Shown: positions 44,280 through 52,663 of the stretch, piece by piece
Position numbering within the stretch: the stretch's first letter is position 1
Layout: each line of letters starts with the position of its first letter
Origin: JBBIRG01 sp964410965
Lineage (GTDB): Bacteria > CLD3 > SB21 > JBBIRG01
Reading direction: 5' to 3'
DNA length: 64,000 bases
Assembly (NCBI GenBank): GCA_964410965.1
Contig: CAYPIY010000001.1
Span: 434,001 to 498,000, forward strand
Notes under the pieces: model-generated
Told to the model about the DNA's origin: nothing
Databases searched by the model: none
Seen by the model: the letters and a program-made list of their open reading frames with translations, nothing else
Made by a program: the position numbers and the translations under genes

Positions 44280-45149
44280 TCAGCGGCTGTCTTTAAAGCG
44301 CAGGATCGTATCTTTGTTTTTCGGGCTGAGAAGGATCAGGCGGTCAAAAACCGATTTATCCTGGGAGGTTTCAAAAATCCTGCATATTTCCAGATAATGC
44401 CCCTGGATGAAACGCTCCGTATGGTTTCTCGTAAAAACAGTATTATTGAGCGTTTCCATCATCCCGATCGCATGAAGTATGTTCTTTCTGGCGGTCTGCA
44501 CTTCCCCTTCCTCGTACTGAGCCAGCCCCTCATAGTAATGATCTTTCATGATGCGGTAGTCCTGATAACGCGGATCAAGGAACAGGTCGGCTTTGATCTG
44601 CCGGTCTTCCCAACCCTTCGCGTTGATGGCAATGGTCAGCTTGGCCTGGGCTGCAATATTCTTGGCCCGCTGAAAGAACGGAGTGCCCCTGAAACGGCTT
44701 ACCGCATCCAGTTCATCACCCAGCATGATATACAAATAAAAATCAATGATTGACAGGAAAGGATCAGTGGGATTCTCTTCATGATAGTATGAATATCCCT
44801 TGTTCATGGTGAATACGCAATTATTGTCCAGGTACTGGATTTCCTTTCCGTTGGAAATGAACAGCGTGGCGTTAATCCTTTTCTGCCCGGCATCGTCGGC
44901 GACCTTGTCGAGGCTCAGCTGAACGTCAATATTGAGAGGGGTTTTATCGTCATTCTTTGACCAGTCATAATCATTGATGTATCCCTGTAACTTTTGTTCC
45001 ATACCCTCGAAAAGATCCAGATTGCGACCCTGCAATTTATCCCGTACGATTTTGATATTCGATATGATTTTCTGCGGAAAAACCGGAAGAACCCCCGACG
45101 ATAGAATCAAAAAGGCCAGTCCCAGACATGTTCCCGAATATTTTCTCAT
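44280..45149 (-). CDS. DUF4835/PorD-like exported protein
   Basis: The 289-aa protein has a signal peptide (GLAFLILSSGVLPVFPQ). The body matches the DUF4835 pattern: SKNDDKTPLNIDVQLSLD, FYLYIMLGDELDAVSRFRG, TPFFQRAKNI and KGWEDRQIKADLFLDPRY. In Bacteroidota this family includes PorD, linked to type IX secretion. That fits the sorting-domain protein encoded 1.5 kb away on the other strand. It lies between the zinc-ribbon gene (40 bp) and the NtrC-type regulator. Confidence 0.82.
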   Translation of the reverse strand: MRKYSGTCLGLAFLILSSGVLPVFPQKIISNIKIVRDKLQGRNLDLFEGMEQKLQGYINDYDWSKNDDKTPLNIDVQLSLDKVADDAGQKRINATLFISNGKEIQYLDNNCVFTMNKGYSYYHEENPTDPFLSIIDFYLYIMLGDELDAVSRFRGTPFFQRAKNIAAQAKLTIAINAKGWEDRQIKADLFLDPRYQDYRIMKDHYYEGLAQYEEGEVQTARKNILHAIGMMETLNNTVFTRNHTERFIQGHYLEICRIFETSQDKSVFDRLILLSPKNKDTILRFKDSR

Positions 45150-45189
45150 ATTACACTCCGTTCGTTTGCCTGAAAGGGTGCATTCATAT

Positions 45190-45924
45190 TCATGATACGG
45201 CGTTAGCCGTTACATCCATGGCTTCATGGACATACAGGATCCGGCCGCAGTATTCGCAGGTGCGGATCATATCTTTTTTCCTCAGTTCAATGATAATCTG
45301 TGGCGGTACCTGGTTGAAACAACCCCCGCAGGAGGATTTGTTGATCGGAACAACAGCGATGCCCTGCTTGGCCTTCCGTATCCGCTCATACTTGTTATAG
45401 ATATCTTTCCGGATGCCCGGAAGGATGGAACTCCTTTGTTTGTGAAGTTCCTGTTCTTCCTTGGATGTTTCCTCCGTCTTCAGTTTGAGTTCCGTTTCCC
45501 GCTGGGCAAAATCGTCACGAATCGACTGCAGGCGCTCATTCTTGGGTTTCAGTGCTTCTTCAAGTTCCAGCTGTTTGTATTCGATCTCACTGATTCTTCC
45601 CCGGATACGCTTGATTTCCTGTTCGCAGTATTCGATCTGGGTTGAAGTGGCCTCATATTCCTTATTAGAGGTTACCTTCAGCAGCTGAGCATTATATTTC
45701 TTGATTTTTTCGCTGTTCCCTGACAATTCATCCTCCAGGGTCGCAGTTTCGGCTTTAAAATCCTTGACGGAAGTTTCATCGGTCCGTATATCCTCTTCCA
45801 GGTCAGTCATTTCCCGGCTCAGTTGATCAACCTGTCTGGGTAGGTCGCCGCGCAGTTGTTCGATGTCATAAAGTTTTTTGTCAATCACCTGGAGCAGGAT
45901 CAGGCTGTCTATATTTTTTTTCAA
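45190..45924 (-). CDS. Coiled-coil protein with C4 zinc ribbon (CdsZ/DUF164-like)
   Basis: The 244-aa cytoplasmic protein has a long coiled coil (about residues 10-170, for example LSREMTDLEEDIRTDETSVK). A C-terminal zinc ribbon has cysteines in SSCGGCFNQVPP and TCEYCGRILY. This architecture is common in bacteria, and the function is poorly defined (often described as a putative nucleic-acid-binding or scaffold protein). It heads the operon leading to the PorD-like and NtrC genes. Confidence 0.88.
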   Translation of the reverse strand: MKKNIDSLILLQVIDKKLYDIEQLRGDLPRQVDQLSREMTDLEEDIRTDETSVKDFKAETATLEDELSGNSEKIKKYNAQLLKVTSNKEYEATSTQIEYCEQEIKRIRGRISEIEYKQLELEEALKPKNERLQSIRDDFAQRETELKLKTEETSKEEQELHKQRSSILPGIRKDIYNKYERIRKAKQGIAVVPINKSSCGGCFNQVPPQIIIELRKKDMIRTCEYCGRILYVHEAMDVTANAVS

Positions 45925-46066
45925 GGCGGTCTCCTTACATCTATATTATTTTATAATTCATAACTGAAAATTGCAGAGGATATTGTTCCTATTCAAAGTC
46001 CTGTTTGTTACAGAATCCCGCGTTCAACATCACACCGAGATGTGATCGGGATTGTATTCATGGATA

Positions 46067-46630
46067 TCACAGAATCTGCGCATGTGAACGGATCAGATTC
46101 AGAAATTCGTAACGGGTCCGGTGATCTTCCTTAAAAGAGCCGAGCATGCAGCTGGTCGTGGTCAGACTCCTTTGTTTTTCCACGCCCCTCATCATCATGC
46201 ACAGGTGCTGGGCTTCCATCACAACACCCACACCGTCCGGATTCAGGGCATCAAAGATACACATCGCTATCTGCTGGGTCAGGCGTTCCTGGACCTGCAA
46301 CCTCCGGCTGAACATATCCACAATCCTGGGTAATTTGCTGAGACCGATAATTTTGCCGTTCGGAATGTAAGCGATATGGCATTTGCCGAAAAATGGAAGT
46401 ATGTGGTGTTCGCACAAGGAATACACCTCAATATCTTTCACAAGAACCATTTCATTGAAATCCTCTTCAAATACCGCCGCTTTAATGACCTTTTCCGGAT
46501 CTTCCCTGTAACCGCTCAATAAGAAATCATAGCTGTTTTCGACCCGTTCGGGAGTTTCCGACAAACCCTTCCGGTCCGGGTTTTCTCCGTAATTGATCAG
46601 CAGTTGTTTTACCAGTTCCTGTGTTTTCAT
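46067..46630 (-). CDS. folE: GTP cyclohydrolase I
   Basis: The enzyme converts GTP to 7,8-dihydroneopterin triphosphate for folate or related pterins. The 187-aa chain has the zinc ligands C73 and H76 in SLCEHHILPFFG and C144 in EAQHLCMMMRGV, with NPDRKGLSETPERV and KIIGLSKLPRIVDMF as further signatures. A strong AAGGAAGG ribosome-binding site precedes the start. Immediately upstream is a terminator-type hairpin within what should be the leader of this gene. Confidence 0.97.
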   Translation of the reverse strand: MKTQELVKQLLINYGENPDRKGLSETPERVENSYDFLLSGYREDPEKVIKAAVFEEDFNEMVLVKDIEVYSLCEHHILPFFGKCHIAYIPNGKIIGLSKLPRIVDMFSRRLQVQERLTQQIAMCIFDALNPDGVGVVMEAQHLCMMMRGVEKQRSLTTTSCMLGSFKEDHRTRYEFLNLIRSHAQIL

Positions 46631-47010
46631 GACCTTCCTTAAAATTAAAAAACCCTGAATATGAAGTTATTCAGGGTCTCGCGTTATAAAGTGATATTTG
46701 CGGATTTGTTCAGGACTTATGCCGGGAGTTTTTTTTAAGGGATGTTTGTTTTTCATTTTTTCCATTAACGGATTCTATTAATCAATCGGCCGTAAGATAT
46801 TGAATCATTTTCACTTAAGCAAGTGAAATCATGAAAAACTTAATTTAATTTTGTAATTTTCTTTTTTCGGTTCTTTTTTACTTTCCTTCGACATTGAATT
46901 TTATCCTTGCATAATTTTTTTTTTAAAATTACCTTTACCCGAAAATCACCGGAACGCAGCAAACCATTGAACACCATTACACTTTATTCAGATAATCATG
47001 GAGATGCAAC
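46631..47010. other. Divergent intergenic region folE / phosphohexomutase
   Basis: Besides the hairpin at 46641-46677, there is an inverted repeat TTTCACTT-AAGC-AAGTGAAA (46809-46828), a possible operator for either direction. The rest is AT-rich without a gene. GGAG lies seven bases before the 47011 start. Confidence 0.5.
46641..46677 (-). promoter_or_regulatory. Attenuator-like hairpin in the folE leader
   Basis: On the minus strand ACCCTGAATA pairs with TATTCAGGGT (10 bp, 6-nt loop), followed by TTTTTAATTTT and then the folE ribosome-binding site. No minus-strand gene lies upstream for at least 380 bp that it could terminate, so conditional termination in the folE leader is plausible. I do not recognise a known riboswitch aptamer upstream. 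Confidence 0.6.
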
Positions 47011-48672
47011 ATGGCTACCAAAAAAACAACCAAAAAAACAGCCCGGAAGAAAACCACTCCGAAAAAGAAGACTGCCGTGAAGAAGACTGTCAAGCCAAAA
47101 GCCAAATCCAAAACCAGCAAGATCCTCAGAAAAGCAGTTGCTAAAAAAACGTCTGCAAAAAAAACAGCGCCAAAGAAACAGGTTTCCTTAAAAAAAGCTA
47201 AAACCGCCCCTAAAAAACAAATCTCCAGAACTTCTCCGAAGAAAAAGGCCCCCGGCATAAAAGCCAAATCCGTTAAAGGCAAAGGGGTGCACGTGAATCC
47301 CCATATTTTCAGGGAATATGATATCCGCGGCGTTGTCAGGGAAGACCTGCAGTTACCTGTCGTAGAGCTTCTCGGAAAAGCCTACGGCACGTACATGATC
47401 GAGCACGGGGCGAAAATTGTCACCATCGGCCGTGACGTCCGCACCACTTCGCCGTCACTGAAAGAAGCGTTCGCCCGCGGCATGCTCTCCACAGGCCTAG
47501 ACGTCATCGATATCGGCATCGTGCCGACTCCGGTTTTGTACTATTCCATCGTTCATTTCAAGACCGATGGAGGCATCATGATCACCGGAAGCCATAATCC
47601 CCGCGAATACAACGGCTTCAAGATGTGCCTCGGCCTGGCTCCCGTATACGGCGAGGAAATACAGAAATTACGGGTGATGATCGACAAGAAAGCCTTTAAA
47701 ACGGGCTCCGGAAACCAGTACAAGGAAGAAATCCTTCCAGCATACGTCGATATGATACTCAAGAAGATCCATCTGGAAAAGAAATTCAAGATTGTCATCG
47801 ATGCGGGCAACGGGACGGCCGGTCCCATCGCTCCGCACCTGTTCCGCTGTCTCGGATGCGAGGTGATCGAACTATACTGCGAACCCGACGGCACTTTTCC
47901 GAATCACCTTCCGGATCCGACAAAACTGGAATACGTTGCCGATCTGCAGAAACTGGTGATCGAAAACAAAGCCGATCTCGGACTCGGATTTGACGGAGAC
48001 TCGGACCGTGTCGGGGCAATCGATGAGAAAGGGCGCATCGTGTGGGCTGACAAACTGATGGCCCTGTTTGCGCGCGAGATCAACAAAAAAACTCCGGGTT
48101 CGAAAATCCTGTTCGACGTGAAGTGCTCCCAGGCGCTGATTGAGGATATCAGGAATCACGGCGGGGAACCGGTCATGTGGAAAACCGGGCATTCCCTGCT
48201 GAAAGCGAAAATGAAGGAACTTCACAACCCCCTTGCCGGCGAAATGAGCGGACACATCTTTTTCGCGGATGATTTCTGGGGATTCGACGACGCGTTCTAT
48301 GTCGCATGCCGCCTCGTACAGATGCTCTCCCGGAGCCACCAGACACTGGCCGAAATGTCCGACAGCATCCCGAAATTCGTTTCCACGCCTGAAATCAGGG
48401 TCGATACCACGGACGAAGAAAAATTCAAAATCGTCCATGAGGTCCGGGAATATTTCCGGAAGAAATACGACGTCATCGACGTCGACGGCGTACGCGTGCT
48501 GTACGGGGACGGATGGGGACTCGTCCGCGCCTCGAATACCCAGCCGGTTCTGGTGATCCGGTTTGAGGCCAAAACAGAGGAACGCCTGAAATTCATCATG
48601 AACGAGATTGTCACCAGACTCCGGAAATACCCGTCGGTAAAAATCAACGAAGCCGAATTGAAGGCCCATTAA
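47011..48672 (+). CDS. Phosphomannomutase/phosphoglucomutase with histone-H1-like tail
   Basis: The enzyme moves phosphate between C6 and C1 of hexoses for sugar-nucleotide synthesis. Residues from about 95 onward form a complete alpha-D-phosphohexomutase: HIFREYDIRG, the phosphoserine loop ITGSHNPREYNGFK (S194), the metal loop GFDGDSDRVGAID, and RASNTQPVLVIRFEA at the end. The first 93 residues are almost only Lys, Ala, Thr, Pro and Ser (for example KKTAVKKTVKPKAK), like histone-H1-type or AlgP-type DNA-binding tails. The GGAG before the first ATG and the lack of an internal start near residue 95 indicate that the tail is made. Confidence 0.93.
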   Translation: MATKKTTKKTARKKTTPKKKTAVKKTVKPKAKSKTSKILRKAVAKKTSAKKTAPKKQVSLKKAKTAPKKQISRTSPKKKAPGIKAKSVKGKGVHVNPHIFREYDIRGVVREDLQLPVVELLGKAYGTYMIEHGAKIVTIGRDVRTTSPSLKEAFARGMLSTGLDVIDIGIVPTPVLYYSIVHFKTDGGIMITGSHNPREYNGFKMCLGLAPVYGEEIQKLRVMIDKKAFKTGSGNQYKEEILPAYVDMILKKIHLEKKFKIVIDAGNGTAGPIAPHLFRCLGCEVIELYCEPDGTFPNHLPDPTKLEYVADLQKLVIENKADLGLGFDGDSDRVGAIDEKGRIVWADKLMALFAREINKKTPGSKILFDVKCSQALIEDIRNHGGEPVMWKTGHSLLKAKMKELHNPLAGEMSGHIFFADDFWGFDDAFYVACRLVQMLSRSHQTLAEMSDSIPKFVSTPEIRVDTTDEEKFKIVHEVREYFRKKYDVIDVDGVRVLYGDGWGLVRASNTQPVLVIRFEAKTEERLKFIMNEIVTRLRKYPSVKINEAELKAH

Positions 48673-48700
48673 TCCCTAACTTTACACCGCAAAGGAAATT

Positions 48701-49015
48701 ATGCGCACCGTCAACGGCGTTTTCCGAAACGGAAAGATTGAACCGCTGGAAGACCTTGACCTGGAGAACAACACGAAACTGCTGATCATCATTACGGATG
48801 AAAAAATCCACGATCAGGTGGCAACCCATGTTCCGGGTATATCGGCCATGGAGAAGATCCGGCGCCGGAGCACTATGGATATTTCCACCGAACAGCAGAT
48901 CTCGTCAAGGGAAAAGCTCAAACAGGTTGTCGCAAATATCGAGAATAAGATACCATTCGAAAACCTTGATGCCGCGACCGCCAGCTTAAGGAGGTATTCC
49001 CATGATCATGATTGA
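48701..49015 (+). CDS. DUF104-type antitoxin
   Basis: The 104-aa protein begins with MRTVNGVFRNGKIEPLEDL and TKLLIIITDE, the AF2212-like/DUF104 fold found in antitoxins. A longer basic, helical tail (SAMEKIRRRSTMDI, SREKLKQVVANIENK) should wrap the toxin. It overlaps the PIN-like gene by 14 bp, and the toxin's ribosome-binding site AAGGAGG lies within its last codons, an arrangement typical of toxin-antitoxin operons. Confidence 0.82.
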   Translation: MRTVNGVFRNGKIEPLEDLDLENNTKLLIIITDEKIHDQVATHVPGISAMEKIRRRSTMDISTEQQISSREKLKQVVANIENKIPFENLDAATASLRRYSHDHD

Positions 49016-49484
49016 CAGCGATATTTTCATCCTCGATAATTTCTACAAAAACGATCCGCGGTATGAACCCAACAACCTCTTCCTGCACCGGGTGCAGAAC
49101 ACGAAAAAATGCACCACGATATTCAATCTGCTGGAAGTCTGCAGCCTGATCGCTCCCCATTGCGGCGAAGAGGAACTGCTCGGGTTTTTCGAGAACTTCG
49201 ACCGTACGTACAACATCGACATCGTGTACCCGCTGCATTATGATCTGTCCACAGAGTATTTTTTGGATCATTTTTTCAGCGAAGTCCTGCTGACCATGCA
49301 GTACACGGGTAACACGGCCGAAGGCATGATTTTCACGACGGCCCGCCAGCGAGACATCCGGGTCGTGATATCCTGGAACGCGAAGCGTTATAAAAAGAAT
49401 TTCGGGAACCTGGAAAAAATGGAATACATGACACCGGAGGAATACATGCGCTTTTACAAGTCGTTTGAGAAAAAGACCCCCTAA
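49002..49484 (+). CDS. PIN-domain-like toxin
   Basis: The 160-aa protein starts MIMIDSDIFILDNF, the first acidic strand of PIN-fold RNases (D5). E45 is in FNLLEVCSLI, and the C-terminal block EGMIFTTARQRDIRVVISWN replaces the usual D...TxD with E and SWN. As a PIN toxin it would cleave RNA, restrained by the upstream DUF104 protein. Divergence from classic VapC at the third and fourth acidic sites makes activity less certain. The strong ribosome-binding site fixes the start. Confidence 0.78.
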   Translation: MIMIDSDIFILDNFYKNDPRYEPNNLFLHRVQNTKKCTTIFNLLEVCSLIAPHCGEEELLGFFENFDRTYNIDIVYPLHYDLSTEYFLDHFFSEVLLTMQYTGNTAEGMIFTTARQRDIRVVISWNAKRYKKNFGNLEKMEYMTPEEYMRFYKSFEKKTP

Positions 49485-49502
49485 CCCGACGGAAAGGAAT
49501 AC

Positions 49503-51347
49503 ATGAAACCGATTGTTGAATGCGTGCCCAATTTTTCCGAGGGCCGCGATCCCCAAAAGATCAAAATTATCACAGACGCCATCGAAACCGTATCCGGAGT
49601 GACGCTCCTGAATGTCGATCCCGGCGCAGACACCAACCGTACTGTGGTTACGTTTATCGGCGACCCCGATTCCGTGCTAGAGGCCGCTTTCCGGGCTATC
49701 GAAAAGGCTTCCCAGGTCATTGACATGACCACCCAGAAAGGCGCTCATCCCCGGATCGGGGCTTCCGATGTCGTACCTTTTGTGCCGGTAGAAAACATCA
49801 CCATGGAAGAATGCGCCGGCCTGGCCCGCAGACTGGGCGAACGTATAGGCACCGAACTCCGGATTCCGGTGTACCTGTACGAAGAAGCGGCCTCAACGCC
49901 CGACCGCAGGAACCTGGCGGACGTTCGCCGCGGGGAATACGAAGGACTGGAAAAGAAACTACAGGATCCCAACTGGAAACCCGATTTCGGCCCTGCTCTT
50001 TTCAACGCCCGTTCGGGCGCAACCATCATCGGCGCCCGGGAATTTCTGGTGGCCTATAACATCACGCTCAATTCATCCGATAAAAACCATGCCACCGACA
50101 TTGCCTTTTCGCTCCGGGAAAAAGGGCGGGTGGCCAGAACCGGAAACATCAGGCCTTATTACAACAAGGGAGAAGTCCTTCTATACAAAGATGGGGCCTA
50201 TCCGTGCGGCACCTGCGATTACATAAGCACAACCCAGAAAGAAATATTTGACCACTGCAAGCATGCCCATGGTTACGATCTGGCCGCTCTGCTCAGGGCC
50301 AACGATGTCGACCCTTCCCGTCTCGTCGGACAAAAAGTGTACATACCGGGGAAGTTCAGTTTCTGCAAAGCCATCGGCTGGTATGTGGACGAATACAAGC
50401 GCGCACAGATTTCCGTCAATCTCACAAATTATAAAGTGACCCCGCCGCAGGCCGTATACGATGAAGCCCGCAGGCTCGCCGTCGAACGCGGACTCGTTGT
50501 CACCGGAAGTGAGATTGTGGGTTTGGTTCCCTTCCAGACGCTTTTCGAAGCGGGCAGGCATTATCTCCGTATACAGGGCCGCAGTACGGGCATTCCCGTA
50601 TCTGATGTGCTGCGTATTGCCCAATTCTCAATGGGCCTGAATGATGTGGCTCCGTTTGAGGTCGAGAAAAAGGTACTGGGCCTCCCCGTGTTCGATCCGA
50701 AGGCCCTGGCCAGCCTCAGGGTCCATGAATTTGCCGATGAGGTTTCCCGGGATACACCCGCCCCCGGAGGCGGTTCCATCGCAGCGCTTGCCGGAGCCCT
50801 AGGAGCATCCCTTGCGGCCATGGTGGCTAACCTAACGCACGGAAAAGCGGGATCCGAGAGCAAGGACGAAGCCCTGTGCGTTGTCGCCGAAAAGGCTCAG
50901 ATAATCAAAGACCGGCTCCTTGCCGCCATCGACGACGACACCAACGCATTTAACGCGTTTATGGAAGCACGCCGGTTGCCTCAAAACACTCCCGGTGAAA
51001 AAGAACACCGGCTGCAAAAAATGCAGGAAGGGATCAAGATTGCCATCGACGTACCCTGGCGCACTGCCACCGCCAGTTTTGAAGCCATGAAACTTGCTTC
51101 AGAAGTAACCCGTATCGGAAACCCCAACTCCGTCACCGATGCCGCTGTGGGAACTCAAATGGGTTACGCCGGAGTACGCGGAGGAATTTGGAATGTGATG
51201 ATCAATCTCAAGGATATCCGGGATGAAGCCTACATATCGGATATGCAAAAAAAATGCGGCCAGCTTCTGGCTGAAGCCGCTGATCTGGCCGGACAGACGT
51301 CCTCTTTTGTGGATTCACGACTTGATGAGATGATATTAAAGAAATAG
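49503..51347 (+). CDS. ftcD: Bifunctional glutamate formiminotransferase / cyclodeaminase
   Basis: Residues 1 to about 395 are the formiminotransferase (MKPIVECVPNFSEGRD, NVDPGADTNRTVVTF, KGAHPRIGASDVVPF). Residues about 405-614 are the cyclodeaminase (FADEVSRDTPAPGGGSIAAL, NPNSVTDAAVGTQMGY). Together they pass the formimino group of formiminoglutamate, from histidine breakdown, to tetrahydrofolate and release ammonia. A linker insert near residues 238-262 has cysteines and histidines in CGTCDY...DHCKHAH, resembling a small zinc site. It is last in the operon with the mutase and toxin-antitoxin genes. No other hut gene is nearby. Confidence 0.93.
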   Translation: MKPIVECVPNFSEGRDPQKIKIITDAIETVSGVTLLNVDPGADTNRTVVTFIGDPDSVLEAAFRAIEKASQVIDMTTQKGAHPRIGASDVVPFVPVENITMEECAGLARRLGERIGTELRIPVYLYEEAASTPDRRNLADVRRGEYEGLEKKLQDPNWKPDFGPALFNARSGATIIGAREFLVAYNITLNSSDKNHATDIAFSLREKGRVARTGNIRPYYNKGEVLLYKDGAYPCGTCDYISTTQKEIFDHCKHAHGYDLAALLRANDVDPSRLVGQKVYIPGKFSFCKAIGWYVDEYKRAQISVNLTNYKVTPPQAVYDEARRLAVERGLVVTGSEIVGLVPFQTLFEAGRHYLRIQGRSTGIPVSDVLRIAQFSMGLNDVAPFEVEKKVLGLPVFDPKALASLRVHEFADEVSRDTPAPGGGSIAALAGALGASLAAMVANLTHGKAGSESKDEALCVVAEKAQIIKDRLLAAIDDDTNAFNAFMEARRLPQNTPGEKEHRLQKMQEGIKIAIDVPWRTATASFEAMKLASEVTRIGNPNSVTDAAVGTQMGYAGVRGGIWNVMINLKDIRDEAYISDMQKKCGQLLAEAADLAGQTSSFVDSRLDEMILKK

Positions 51348-51430
51348 CAAAACTTGCATGTTCCGGGCACGATTCCTGACCTGTAAAGGGCAAAGCTGAG
51401 TTCGTCACCCGTATAATTTCAGGCATAAAA

Positions 51431-51458
51431 AAAACCGCATCTGAATGCGGTTTTTTTT
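51431..51458. terminator. Bidirectional terminator
   Basis: AAAACCGCAT/ATGCGGTTTT, a 10-bp stem with loop CTGA, is flanked by A and T runs. It lies between the convergent ftcD and MORN-protein genes and can stop both transcripts. Confidence 0.92.
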
Positions 51459-51460
51459 TA

Positions 51461-52615
51461 TCAATTTCCGACATACTCGCCGTTGCTCCAGCGTCCTGAT
51501 TTCTGCGTTCCGTCGGTATAGAACATCGTTCCGTGCCCGTTATATTTATTTTCTGACCATTCGCCCACATACCGGCGGCCGGTAGCAAAAGTGTACGTTC
51601 CGTACCCGCTCATTTTACCGCTTTCCCAGTTCCCGTCATAACGGTCGCCGTTCGCCCAGACATATACTCCCTGACCCTGTTTTGATCCGTATGCGAATGT
51701 TCCCTCATAGCGGTCTCCGCCTTCGAAGAGATATACACCGTAACCGTTATTGCAGTCCCCGTTAATGCAACCGGTTGTTGCATTCGCCGTTGAAGAAGAT
51801 CCTGTAAATGAGCCGTTTTCCCATGTCCCAGACTTAACCGTTCCGTCAGCCTTGTAAAGGGTTCCCTGCCCGTGCTGGTTCCCCTGCGCCCAGTATCCTT
51901 CGTATCGTTCGCCGTTATCCCATGTGAAGACCCCATACCCGTGCCTGGTGTCGTCCTTGTATTCACCCACATAGCTTTTTCCGTCTGGATATCTGTATGT
52001 TCCCTGACCAGTCCTCTTTCCGCCTGTCCAGTTCCCTTCGTACTGGTCACCATTCGACCATATATATGTTCCCCACCCGTTATCGCAATTACCTGAAATG
52101 CAACCCGTTGAAGAACCTCCCCGCGCAGATTGTCCGTACACTTTCTGGCAGCCGGAACATTCCCCTTCAACCCAGTTCCCGCTTTCTGTCGCACCATCTT
52201 TGTAATAGTACGTGCCGTATCCGTTCCGTTTACTGCCCTGAAACTGACCGATATATTTCTCACCGTCTGCCCAGGTATAGGTTCCATATCCTTCCCGGTT
52301 GTCGTTCACCCATTGTCCCTCGTACATATCCCCGCTGGTGAAATAAAATGTACCGTATCCGTGTTTTGTGTTATTTTGAAAATCACCGCTGTACCGGGAT
52401 CCGTTGCTATAAAAATAGGTTCCCTGCCCGTGACGGTTTCCTCCGGACCAATTCCCTTCATACCGGTCGCCTGCCCACTGAGTGTTGCTCCCCCATATGT
52501 AAACACCAAAACCATTCTCACAGTCCCCGCTCACGCATGCGCTTTCGGTTTGCCCGGAAGCGAATGAATTCAGCAGAAATCCCATTCCGCACAGGACATT
52601 AAACATGAGTTTCAT
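51461..52615 (-). CDS. Exported MORN-repeat protein
   Basis: The 384-aa protein has a signal peptide (MFNVLCGMGFLLNSFASGQ) and about 13 MORN repeats of the form GxYxWxxGDRYEGxWxxGxxxGxG. The repeats fall into three blocks, each opened by a two-cysteine cap: ACVSGDCENGFG, GCISGNCDNGWG and GCINGDCNNGYG. MORN repeats often mediate membrane or protein contacts. The role here is unknown; localisation is periplasmic or surface. Confidence 0.9.
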   Translation of the reverse strand: MKLMFNVLCGMGFLLNSFASGQTESACVSGDCENGFGVYIWGSNTQWAGDRYEGNWSGGNRHGQGTYFYSNGSRYSGDFQNNTKHGYGTFYFTSGDMYEGQWVNDNREGYGTYTWADGEKYIGQFQGSKRNGYGTYYYKDGATESGNWVEGECSGCQKVYGQSARGGSSTGCISGNCDNGWGTYIWSNGDQYEGNWTGGKRTGQGTYRYPDGKSYVGEYKDDTRHGYGVFTWDNGERYEGYWAQGNQHGQGTLYKADGTVKSGTWENGSFTGSSSTANATTGCINGDCNNGYGVYLFEGGDRYEGTFAYGSKQGQGVYVWANGDRYDGNWESGKMSGYGTYTFATGRRYVGEWSENKYNGHGTMFYTDGTQKSGRWSNGEYVGN

Positions 52616-52663
52616 ACAAACCTCCCTTGATTAGAATATACAATTAATTTAATCGTTTTGGGG

